Source: Diphasiastrum complanatum (lineage: Eukaryota; Streptophyta; Lycopodiopsida; Lycopodiales; Lycopodiaceae). Taken from it: a stretch of DNA of 64,000 nt. The notes below the pieces were generated by a model. That model worked only from the letters and a program-made list of their open reading frames with translations. It searched no databases and had not been told where the DNA came from. How positions within the stretch are numbered: position 1 is the first letter of the stretch; each line of letters opens with the position of its first letter. The stretch lies in NCBI GenBank assembly GCA_029204225.1, contig CM055095.1, forward strand, positions 15,160,049 to 15,224,048, read 5' to 3'. The position numbers and the translations under genes are program-made. Below, piece after piece: positions 42,465 to 53,189 of the stretch.

Positions 42465-42958
42465 CTTTGATTGCTTGATCATAGTGATTCTAGGAGCAAT
42501 TGCCACATAGTCAAGTTTGATGCACTTAATATAGCCTAAATTCGAAGCTAGTCTTGATTTATTTGGTGATTTTGCAAACTCCAGTACTCGATTGGTCTTT
42601 TTAGATGTCTACCATTATTCTCAAAGTTGATGCATTGTATGTAATTTGTATTTTGTCAATTTCACGTGTACTTCAATAAGATTTAATATTAATTTTGTTC
42701 GTATATTACAGATCAAATATCTTTATCATGATCAACCAACAAATATGTCATCTGCTGAAGAAATGTCTCGAAACAGGTATTTATATTGTAGTATTTATGA
42801 AATAATATGTACTTATGATATGGACATGTAGCATTGTGTGTTGCATATGACATTTTTTTTTTGTGTTAATGCTCAAAGCACAACGCCTCCACAAGATTTC
42901 AAAAAATTAAAAAGGATGGAAGCTTATCAAAAAAGCAAATCACGAAAAAGAGCGCAAA
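42465..42958 (+). pseudogene. CACTA copy 2 first exons
   Basis: An exon-like stretch 42711-42776 (IKYLYHDQPTNMSSAEEMSR) lies between TATTACAG and a GTATTT donor. A second exon from about 42880, after GCTCAAAG, reads STTPPQDFKKLKRMEAYQ then KSKSRKRAQM. The second matches copy 1 (7870-7957), whereas copy 1 lacks 42465-42880. The two exons plausibly splice to give the transposase N-terminus. Truncated at 42958. Confidence 0.45.
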
Positions 42959-43918
42959 TGTATGTAACGTTCATTGATGATTTTAGTAGATTTTGTTGCA
43001 TCTATCTACTAAAGAGCAAAGATGAAGTGTATGATGTCTTTGTTAAGTTCAAGAATGCAAGGGAGAACCAATTTTTCACAAAGATCAAGTGCTTAAGGAG
43101 TGACAATGGTGGTGAGTATATATCTACCAAGTTCAAGGCCTTTGGTGATGAGCATGGGATCAAGAGTCACTACAACCCCAAGGACCCCACAACAAAATGG
43201 AGTGGCTAAAAGGAAGAATAGAACTTTATGTGAAAGTGCTAAAGCCATGAGGTTAAGTGCTAATCTTGATAAACCTTTTTGGGATCAAGCTTTGTTGTGC
43301 GCCAATTTCTTGTGCAATAGGTGGCCAAGTGCTATTTTGGATGGAAGGACACCTTTTGAGATGCTATGCCGAGTGTCAACTTTCTAAGAACTTTTGGATG
43401 CACATGCTATGTCAACATTACTCATGACGATAGGACCGAGGAGGATCCATCTTGAAAGAAAGGTATTTTTGTTGGATATAGTGAGGTGAGTAAAGCCTAC
43501 AAGGTCTACATTCCTTCTACTAACAAAGTGATTGTTGGTAGAGATGTCATTTTTGATGAGGGAAACATTCCAAAGGTGTCTTCAAGCATGATTGATGGAT
43601 CTAACATTATTGATGTTGATGTAAAGGATCCTACTTTAGATGGTGATGATGATGGACCTTCATCAAGTCAAAAGCCAAGGAGAACATCAAGGGAAAGACA
43701 AGTACCTTCAAGGCTCACATATGATGAAAAGGGTAAGCAAGTAGTTTCTAGAAATTATGTTGCTTTCCTTACCTCTTTTGATAAACCTACAAGTGTAGAT
43801 GAAGCAAGGAAATAAGAGGACTGGATCCAAGCAATGGATCTTGAGTATCAAGCTCTTATGAAGAATGGAACATGAAGATTGGTGAAGTTAACTAAGGACA
43901 AGAAAGCTATTGGATGTT
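42959..43918 (+). pseudogene. Copia3 integrase fragment
   Basis: YVTFIDDFSRFCCIYLLKSK, IKCLRSDNGGEYISTKFKAF, then one frame over QQNGVAKRKNRTLCESAKAM (the catalytic Glu of 'NGVAERKN' is Lys), PFWDQALLCANFLCNR, SKAYKVYIPSTNKVIVGRDV and WIQAMDLEYQALMKNGT, the start of RT. It has no LTRs and ends abruptly at both sides, fused to the CACTA exon on the left. Confidence 0.75.
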
Positions 43919-44730
43919 TTCACGACTTTACAACAAGTAATGGATCTGGAAAACAAGTTTTGTTCAATGACTTTGATGGTCAAGAGGTTGATCTCAAAGG
44001 GCTTCAACAAGGCAACAAGGAAGATGGCAATTTGGAGCTAGTCAAGAGCATCAAAGGAGTAGTAATTGGCCGTTGGGTAGTCTCCCACACATGGAGAGTA
44101 TATGTATGCATATGCCCATAGTACATAGGCATTAGCCGAGTTATTGGAGAGGCAAGGCGTGCAGATAAACTGGGATGTTGCTCCTAAAGTACGACATCAA
44201 ATCTATTTTATGTTCTTTAAACTTGCTATTCTCTCCCACTCCAATACCATTTTTCAGAAGACTAATTCATGTGTCTTTTGCACATGCATGAAATATAAGT
44301 CTCACCTAACGAACGTGATGAGGATGAATTAGATAGATCTAGCTAGTGTTAAAGCTCTATAGCTAGCCTTTCCATGCTTACACATACTTATGTACATGTT
44401 TTTACATCTGTCATTTTGATTCATACATTTGCCAACTATCTTTCAATGTAGCTACTTTATATGTATTCTTGAATCTTGACTAGTTATGTAATTGAACTGT
44501 ATTTGGCCCTAGACCATGTTGAAATAATTAATTTATTTGTTTTAAAGTGTAATTATCCACATGTATTGACTCGCACGACATGTAATTTCAATATTTGTGA
44601 TTATTGTGGTGTAATGTAATTTATTCATCTATGGTTGAATGTGAAGAGTCACTTATTTTGTTCGACCCTAAACCCTAAACTCATTTAAATGAATTTATTG
44701 GTGTTTTTCTCTTTCACAAGGGTCTAGCCG
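43919..44730 (+). other. Unassigned sequence after Copia3
   Basis: A short frame FHDFTTSNGSGKQVLFNDFD (43879-44121 ORF tail) and a second, LAELLERQGVQINWDVAPKV, near 44130-44200 may be host or CACTA exons; a GT/AG structure is not clear. From 44340 to 44700 I see no coding signal. Confidence 0.35.
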
Positions 44731-45300
44731 ATGGGAATCCCTCCCCCGCGCACTCTAATGTCAGTGCCTCTTCCCGACATTCTACCGAAAAAGAGAGATC
44801 ATTGGAGGAGTCGCCTCATAATTGGCGGCTCTTGTTGTGGCAGTGATGCCAATGATGTCGTGTTTCATATGGCCTCAAGTCCAACAGATCCATCTAGCAG
44901 GCCTCGTCATAGGGATTCCTTACTTCGAAAAATCCTAACTCAGGAAGCAACATGGATGGTGCATGATACTATGACTCATGCATCTGCCACACTTGATTAT
45001 GCCGACACCCCACACTCTCTCGACACATTTTTCTTTCTTCGATATCTACACCCGCTATGGGGTCTCCATCGCACCGTGATCCCTCTTGCCAAGCCACTCC
45101 ATCCATTTTTTCTTCCATTCAAACCCCTGTTGGTTACACTCCCACTCAAACTCCTCCCCAACCTTCTCCTCTTCATACCCCTCTCCACTCTTCTCGTGAT
45201 TGCCTTCAAACGCCTCCCCAAATTTCTCTTATTGTAATCAGCTCCCCCACTCCTCTTGACACTCTCTTTACCAGAGTCTCCACCAGTTGACGTGTTGCCA
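44731..45300 (+). CDS. Unrecognised Pro/Ser/Thr-rich coding candidate
   Basis: Two overlapping plus-strand frames: one of 168 codons from MGIPPPRTLMSVPLPDILPK and one of 77 codons (45057-45290) with TPVGYTPTQTPPQPSPLHTP. The compositional bias and a possible acceptor (CACAAG at 44716-44721) suggest a low-complexity exon of a transposon gene. Sequence at 45328-45370 (CACATAGTGGAGGATGAGC) recurs at 49108, linking the region with 49.0-49.4 kb. Function unknown. Confidence 0.3.
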
Positions 45301-45486
45301 TACTATGGTATAGATGCGGAGAATCACATAGTGGAGGATGAGCATGGTGGTCGCGTAGTCACTCACATGAGGCAACTCACGCATGTGGTCTTCAACAAGG
45401 ACATTTTCAAGGACTGGCAAAAATAAAGTGATGATGAAAAGAATTATGTCGTTGACCTATCTACTTCCAATTATTCAATATGGAAA

Positions 45487-46477
45487 TTGAGGATGGAGTC
45501 CATCTTGATACTCCAAGATGTGGTGGACATTGTACTTGGGATTGAGGAGGAGCCTCAAGTCCTTCAAGAAGTACAAAAATACAAGAAGAGAGCTAGGATG
45601 GCTCTCCATTACATTAAGATGAATGTCTCTAATGAGATATTGAGGGAGATTGGTGATTGTTCTACATCCAAGGAAGCTTGGGATTGTCTCAAGTCCATCT
45701 ATGAGGCTAAGAACACCTCTAGGCTCCTCACTCTTAGAAATCAAATCTTCCAAAGTAGTCAAAAGAGTGATGAGAGTGCATCTAATTATGTTTTGAGAGT
45801 CAAGGATATTCATAGAGAGCTTGCATGTATTGGTGACTCAATCAATCAAAGTGAGCTAGTCCAAGTCATTCTCAATGGCTTGAGAGATGAATATGACAAC
45901 CTTGTCCAATCCTATGCCATTTAAGGAGGAGCTACCAAGTTTGGAGGCCCTTCAAAGTGTGCTTATTTATGAAGAATCAAGACAAGAGTACAAACTCTTG
46001 AGGATGGACAAGCTATCACTCAATCATGATGATGACAAAGTTCTATTTGCCAAGCACAAAGAGAGGAGTAAGAAGCAGCACCATCACTTCTCTAATGACA
46101 AAGCTAAAGGCCAAGATGGAGAGGAGGAGGATACCTCTCATGCTTCTAATTCAAATCTCAAGAAGAAGAAGATCAAGTGCTTTTATTGTGGCAAGAAAGG
46201 CCATTATGCCACCAATTGCTTCAAGAAGAAGAATCAACTCAATCAAGACAACATCACCCATGAGAAAGAAGACTATATTGCAAGTGATGGAGAAGGCTCT
46301 CTTATGGCATCAAGCTTTTCCTCTTCCACCTTCAACAAGGATGACTCATGGTATATTGATAGTGGAGCATCTTCACATATGTGTGGCTCCAAGCACTCTT
46401 TTTCATCTATTATGTCTTATGATGGAGTCAAGAAGGCCATATACATTGCAAGTAAGAATGACTTATTGAAGGAGTAG
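45487..46477 (+). pseudogene. Copia4 gag and protease
   Basis: MRMESILILQDVVDIVLGIE, CSTSKEAWDCLKSIYEAKNT and NQSELVQVILNGLRDEYDNL, then a short shift near 45920, the knuckle CFYCGKKGHYATNC and protease SWYIDSGASSHMCGS. It retains the gag middle that Copia2 lost. A TAG at 46475-46477 ends the frame. Confidence 0.85.
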
Positions 46478-46488
46478 GGATTATTCCC

Positions 46489-47226
46489 TTGAAGCTTGCA
46501 TTTTCCAAAGATCTCTTTCTCAACAATGTTCTTTTTGTCCCAAAGCTTACAAAGAACATCTTAAGTGTTGGTCAATTTCTTGATAGTGGCTTTGATGTCA
46601 ATTTCAATATTGACAATTGTGTGATCAAGAAGGATGGTGAGATCCTTGCATATGGATCAAGATTTGAAGGCATCTACAAATTGGATCCAAGTGAGAGTGC
46701 AAACTCTCTTGATGTTTCTTATATGTCCAATATTTCAAAAAAGGATGATCACACAAGATGCACATATCTTCTCTCTTCAAGTATTATGGTGTATGATTAT
46801 TCCTTATTATTCAAAGCATATGTTGAGAAGAAATTCTCATTGAAGATCAAAGCTTTGAGGAGTATTGGAGCTCTTGAAGGAATAGCACCATACGAAGTTT
46901 TATTCAAGATGAAGCCTAAGGTTGATCACCTTAGTGAACTTGGTAGTGCTTGCTTTGCACATATTCCCTTGGAAACAAGGAGGAAGGATGATCCAAGCTC
47001 ATGGATCATGATTGGATACTCATCCATCAAGGAGGCCTTTAGTGTCTTTACACTCTCTATTTCAAAAAGGATTGTGAATAGAGATGTCATATTGCATGAA
47101 GATTCAATCTTGAAAGTGGCCGAGATCAAGGCTTCTCAAGAAGTATCACAAGTTATCTTTTTTGTAGGTATTCAAGTTATGATAAGGCCAAGGTGTGAGG
47201 AGGAGTTTCGTCTTCATATAATTTGA
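46489..47226 (+). pseudogene. Copia4 integrase region with internal deletions
   Basis: NNVLFVPKLTKNILSVGQFL, GSRFEGIYKLDPSESANS, then a jump over the zinc region to LLFKAYVEKKFSLKIKALRS, and another jump (IGALEGIAPYEVLFKMKPKV) that removes the DNGGEY and QQNG catalytic part. It continues with KRIVNRDVILHEDSIL. Although 245 codons are open, no integrase core remains. Confidence 0.75.
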
Positions 47227-47244
47227 AGAAGATCTTCAAGATGC

Positions 47245-48003
47245 ATGGCCGAGTCTTTATGGCTCACCTTACATGGAAAAGAGGGGCATCTTTCATGTTG
47301 TATCTACTACAACACATTCATATATGCTTCTCTTCCTTTGCTTGAAATGCTATCTTGCTTCATTGAATTTTGTGGATCTCAAAGTTCAAGAAAAGCTATA
47401 CTAGTTTTGTATGATGCGTATGGTATGGACATGTTTCTTGTCATTATTGACTTAGATATGTTTCCAATACTTTTTGAAATCAAGATATTGTATTGTCAAA
47501 AGTATGCTCTTGGTTCTAGTAAGAACAAGATTGAGCTTGGTACTCACTTTTTTGAAAATCATGTTTTCACATGTTTTGAGGCAAATTGTAAACTCCTCTT
47601 GAGATTAAGTGAATCATCCAAAGTGGACACTTACATCTTTGAGAGAGTAACTAGCCTAAAAAAGATCAAGGTAGTCTTTGATATCAAGATTAGATCCATC
47701 ATGGATATAGTTCATTGTATGTGGACTAGTCAAGCTAGAAAGCATAATCTTGATAATCATCATTGTTTCACATCTTATGATCTTGATCTCCATGATCCTT
47801 ATGAGGCTTGGAAGCAGGCTTGGAAGCCTCAGATTTCTCTATTTATGGTGCATCCATCATGCAAGTGGAACTTTCAAAGCAAAGATCATCATCAAGCATG
47901 GACGAAGCCCATGATCATAGTGGCATATTGGTGGAGCACTCTTCAAAGGCATTGGCAAGAGATCTCTACCAAAGAGATCTTATCATGGATATGGTGGGGG
48001 TGA
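47245..48003 (+). CDS. Orphan 252-codon ORF inside Copia4
   Basis: Open frame starting MAESLWLTLHGKEGHLSCCI with LDMFPILFEIKILYCQKYAL and DLDLHDPYEAWKQAWKPQIS. I see no RT or RNase H motif although it occupies their place before the 3' LTR. Phe, Ile, Cys and Trp are frequent. It may be a decayed out-of-frame RT, a captured segment, or chance. Confidence 0.25.
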   Translation: MAESLWLTLHGKEGHLSCCIYYNTFIYASLPLLEMLSCFIEFCGSQSSRKAILVLYDAYGMDMFLVIIDLDMFPILFEIKILYCQKYALGSSKNKIELGTHFFENHVFTCFEANCKLLLRLSESSKVDTYIFERVTSLKKIKVVFDIKIRSIMDIVHCMWTSQARKHNLDNHHCFTSYDLDLHDPYEAWKQAWKPQISLFMVHPSCKWNFQSKDHHQAWTKPMIIVAYWWSTLQRHWQEISTKEILSWIWWG

Positions 48004-48120
48004 TGCTATGATGGATCCCTTGGTTGATCTTCACTTCTTATGCATACCAAAGGATCCACTGAAAAAGATTTACAAACTTCTCAAGTGATCTAGTACCTTT
48101 CCAGGCTATTTTTTGAGGAG

Positions 48121-48944
48121 TGTGAGAAATTGGCAAAAATCTAGCTTGGTATTTTTTATGATAGAAGTTTGTAAGTGAATCTCACATGTGTGGAGGATGT
48201 TCCCACGTGTGGAGAATTGTAAAGTAAATCAAAATGTTTGATATAGGGGTCTCATAAAAATTCATAGTCAAGCATTTAGGTGTAGGATGTTGATAGGGTC
48301 AAATTTGGCATAGATGGCAAATTATCCATTTCCACTTGTAATGCCACTATTGAGCCAAAATAGAGGAGGAGGCCAAACTTGTGCCAATTAGAGTGTAGAC
48401 AAGTGTAATACTTTTGTTTGATTAAGTTTAAGAGGTCCAATAGGATTTAGAGGTGGAACCATGAGTGGTCCAATAGAATTTGAGGTTTGCTTGAAAATGG
48501 TCCAATAGAATTTAGAGGTGCATGGATCAATGGTCCAATAGGATTAAGAGGTGGCAAAGTGTGGTCCAATTATAGTTAAGCATAGTGGTAGCTCGTGGAT
48601 CTACTAGTATCATTGTACTCCTCATTTGGATCTAATTGATTTTGGAGATGGAGTGGATTTTGAGTGTTATTGGATTTCTAGCTTTCTCTCTCTACCCGAG
48701 AGCTCATAATGATTTTCTCTCTCTATCCGAGGAGAGCATCTTGTTTCTACTTAGAATAATTTTTTAATACTTCCCACACGTGTGAGTGAGAGTTGGAAGT
48801 GATCGAATGCATGTAGTAGTGTGTTTTTGCCATAGAATCAAAGATAGATCTTGAATCTCAATCTAGTCTTGATATTGGTACATCTACACACCTTAGGAGA
48901 TCACAAGTACATGTTGTGGACAATCCACACGTGTGAAATCAACA
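48121..48944 (+). repeat. Copia4 3' LTR
   Basis: 824 bases, TGTGAGAAATTGG to TGTGAAATCAACA, preceded by a TTTTTTGAGGAG purine tract. Homologous to the Copia2 LTRs from about 48235, with about 90 extra bases near the start that repeat CACATGTGTGGA / CCACGTGTGGA. Confidence 0.85.
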
Positions 48945-49084
48945 CAAGATGGGGGCGGTTCAGCTGGATCTAATGATTAGGCGTTTCAATTTGATATGTG
49001 AACGTAATTCAAATGTTTGCAAATTTTATATTTATCAATTATGAACTACTCATCGACATCCTCTCGTTCCGGAGGTTGTCTCGT

Positions 49085-49430
49085 GGGAATGATAAAGCAA
49101 CCACCGCGCTCACATAGTGGAGGATGAGCGGGTTGGTCATGTGATCACTCGCATGACGCATGTTTGTTGTAAGGTCCTCTACATGAATGTTCAAGTCCAA
49201 ACCATGAGGGCAAAATGGAGTCATATGACATGGTTATAACGGGGTCCCTCAGAGAACCTTGGCCTCCACTCCCAAGGTGAGAAGGTCCTAAAAGTCTCCT
49301 ATCATTTTCCAGTCACCTCTCGTTGTTGTTTGAAATGATCTGGGTTTTCACGGAATTCTTTCTTTGCAAACTTCTAGTCTTCCTTGTGCCTTAATTTGGA
49401 TGGATATTTTGAGATATATATAGCTTCAAG
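49085..49430 (+). repeat. Dispersed repeat, matching 63780-63990 in inverse
   Basis: GAGAACCTTGGCCTCCACTC, CCAAGGTGAGAAGG, TCTTCCTTGTGCCTTAATTT and GGATGGATATTTTGAGATAT correspond to the reverse complement of 63780-63990. The two copies share an open reading with W/F-rich segments but many stops. Class unknown, possibly a CACTA gene. Confidence 0.5.
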
Positions 49431-49531
49431 ATATATTTTAACTTCACTATGACAACTACATACATTGGCAATTTGCCATGCATATTGCCACACACATAAG
49501 ATGGGGGTCAATTTGGAGCTCGTCCGGTTCA

Positions 49532-49880
49532 CGTGGCAATTCGCGTGCCAATCACATGGCAATGCGCGTGGCAACTGACGCATGGTAGAACCACGTGTGG
49601 AAGAGCCATGTCGGCAAATTTTCCGGTAGAAAACACCCCATCCGGCAAAGAAATGATGAAAATTTTGAGAAATTTAAATTTCGTGGTTCTACCACTTGTG
49701 GCACAACCACGCAACTTGCCACGCTGGGCAGAGCAAATTTTTAGGGAGCTCTCTGAAAAAAATTGCCATGTGTTGCAAATTTTTTTACATGTTCCCTGGA
49801 AATTTGCCACGGCGTGGCAAATTTCCAAGATCTAGATTTTGGAAAATAGCATTGGCATGGTTCTACCACGCATGGATGTA
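49532..49880. repeat. GCCACGC/GCGTGGC motif cluster, third site
   Basis: CGTGGCAATTCGCGTGCC, GGCAATGCGCGTGGCAAC, CCACGCAACTTGCCACGC, TTTGCCACGGCGTGGCAAA and CCACGCATGG recur in both orientations. Same core as at 1.1-1.4 and 9.4 kb, denser here. Likely the end of another CACTA copy whose genes are outside or lost. Confidence 0.55.
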
Positions 49881-49957
49881 CCACGTAGAGTTTTTTTGCG
49901 CAAAAAAAAAAGTACGCGAAATGAGATTTGTGTTTCTCAATGCGTCGATTGTATTAT

Positions 49958-51000
<1,043 letters not shown>

Positions 51001-51003
51001 CTT

Positions 51004-51110
51004 AATTGTCATCGTCCGAATCTGAGTCTTGTGCGGAAGCTTGTCCTTCACTCTCGCTTCCAGACATCTCCCCTTCCCCTTCGGCTTCCACTTCACCGGC
51101 TCTTCACCCC
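51004..51110 (-). pseudogene. Acidic C-terminal exon of an unidentified gene
   Basis: The minus strand reads AGEVEAEGEGEMSGSESEGQ then ASAQDSDSDDDN and a TAA stop near 51004. Acidic tails of this kind end several plant transposases. A second acidic tail on the minus strand lies at 63574-63664. Nothing upstream identifies the gene. Confidence 0.3.
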
Positions 51111-51727
51111 TCCTCTACATAAGATGTCAAGCTTCTCTACACATCACAAAAAATAAAAGACCCCCTAAAATTATCAAACATGGCCTATGCAAATAGGTTC
51201 GAGGTCCTTTTGCCCTAAGGACTAGAGGTTCCAGAAACATCAGGAAAGTCCAGAGAAGGTGAGAGAAACATAGCAACCTCCTCAAAATTATCTACCAGTA
51301 CAAATTCTTGATCTTTCCTCAAATAGTACTTGCATAGTCTATTTTTGACAAGCTCTAGACTTGTGCAAGTTCTCAGGTAGGTGTGTGAATTCTCTCCAAA
51401 AGAGTACACTAATGAGCCTGAGAAGCACCATTCACTAAGAAAACTTGAATTCTAGTATCACCCTCGGTTGCACAACGAAACTTTTTCACCAGGATAAGTT
51501 GATCTATCATCAGATGCACTATACATAGCCATGTACCAATCCACTTTCCACATCCTATCATGAGACAATCTAGTTGGAAATAGTCTTAGGCACTCTAGTA
51601 GGGAAGCACCTTAGACGTGACCTAGTAGAAAGCCATAGATTCCTCGTGATAAGATCGCCATCTTGTGAATACCTTCCACATTCATCATCTAACCATTGTG
51701 TGTAGAATCATCTATCTTAGATCACAA

Positions 51728-52215
51728 TGTCAGGGGAGACAAACAATCTGCCTCCACCACGAGTAGATAAGAGGATTCTGAAAATCAATGCCCAAAGTAC
51801 GATGGATAATCGAACCCAGTCGGTTCCTCCAAGATTTTGATAACGCTTGTAAGTTCTATGGAGACAGCTCTAAAGCTGAAAAATTAAGGTTGTTTCCAAT
51901 GATTCTCAATGGCGATGCGAAAGAGTGGTATTTGTATCTAAAGAGTACAAATATTGAGTCATGGGAAACCATAGAAAAATCTCTCATCAAGCGATTCAAA
52001 CCATCTAAGCTAACCCAAAGCCCATTAAGTCAAATGACTCAGATCAAAATGAAGGGCAAGAGGAGTCGGTACGCACCTATTCAGAGCGTTTTAAACGTCT
52101 CAAGGTAGAGTGTGTTGACCAAGTTAACAGCTTGTTGATCAATCAAATGAAAAAAAAAAAAAGAGACCAGACATGCCTCTATACATTCGCGATCGCTTGA
52201 AGGGCTCTCGAACTC
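51728..52215 (+). pseudogene. R2 gag
   Basis: MSGETNNLPPPRVDKRI leads into a shifted frame FLQDFDNACKFYGDSSKAEK, then LRLFPMILNGDAKEWYLYLK and SWETIEKSLIKRFKP. This is the retrotransposon gag signature 'A.....L....A..W...L....I.SW......F...F'. An A-rich run near 52150-52160 shifts the frame again. Gag proteins package element RNA; this one is broken. Confidence 0.7.
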
Positions 52216-52708
52216 TGCGACGAATTCAAACAGCTGCAAGAAATGTCAAATGGAAAATCTTTGCTGACAAAAGTGCCTTCAAAAGACAGTAATGAGCAAA
52301 GGAATTTTGATCCATCCAGCCACTTCCATATATCCACGTTCATCACTTTTGAGATTACAACACCCCCTATCACACCCACTCCATCTTCCTCTCATTGCCG
52401 TTCAATAACCCCTTGTGTGACATTCACATCATGCCTCACGATACTAAGCTCATGTACATCATCTGCTGAATCATTTGCGTGAGCAATTGGAAGCAAGTCA
52501 TCAACGAGCCAACTCCAACCTGATTCAATCCAAATCTTCTGGAGATGTTCGTACTCCTTCAAAGCTTCATCTCCTACGGAGCAGCACTTTACAAAAAAGT
52601 TCCACATCTACAAGCTGCACCAACTTTGACTCCTCTAGCACCATAAGGAGCAGGGTCTTAACATTGCACTTGGTGTGGGACCGCCAAATTCTTAATGGAG
52701 GGGATAAT

Positions 52709-53180
52709 GTAGGCTGATATTCCAAGGAATATTCTAGCCATCATGCGGAACATCTTTTAAAATACAAGCAGGATAGGATTTAAATGTAGAACTTGCCCAT
52801 CAAGTTTAGGCTTTTGCGGTATTCGTAATGGCTTAAGTTAAACTACCATGGGCACTGCACATAGATATGTAGTTTCCAGTTATTTCAAGTTATGTAAAAG
52901 TTAGTCACAAAAGTCCATTGGGGATTTGTCCCATGGCACCAATGTGATTCAAAGTTAAGTTAGTCCCATAGTGCCTTTTTGTAAGTGACCACCACTCCCA
53001 GTATATATAGGAGTGGAAGAGTCCATTTTCGAGAAGAACGTCATTTGCAATACATGCCTATCTTTCTCTCTTAGTGTTCTCCCTTGTGTGGTTTCATGTA
53101 CTGTGTTACTTCACATTGTATTGTATATTATTCATCTAACAATAGGTTAAGTTAATCTAGGCCCTCCATTCTCTAGTAGG
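52709..53180 (+). repeat. R2 3' LTR
   Basis: Starts TGTAGGCTGATATTCC after the purine tract GGAGGGGATAA. Contains a TATA box (AGTATATATAGGAG, about 52999-53012). The end near 53180 (CCATTCTCTAGTAGGGT) is set by the last match with R1. Confidence 0.55.
53000..53007 (+). promoter_or_regulatory. R2 LTR TATA box
   Basis: TATATATA within CCCAGTATATATAGGAGTGG, at a suitable place in the LTR for U3/R. Confidence 0.5.
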
Positions 53181-53189
53181 GTGAGCCTT

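Larger units (their letters stand above)
36562..42958 (+). mobile_element. CACTA copy 2, 5' part only, with nested insertions
   Basis: Inverted relative to 7870-9240. After removing a putative solo LTR (37198-37555), a Copia (38147-42448) and the 42465-42880 segment, the remainder aligns with copy 1. It ends at 42958 within the first exon, where a Copia integrase fragment begins. No tnp2 sequence follows. Confidence 0.75.
45448..48944 (+). mobile_element. Copia4: plus-strand relative of Copia2, 5' end lost
   Basis: gag, protease and part of integrase closely resemble Copia2, and a full 3' LTR lies at 48121-48944. There is no 5' LTR or primer site; the left edge falls inside gag near 45448. 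RT motifs are absent. Confidence 0.8.
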
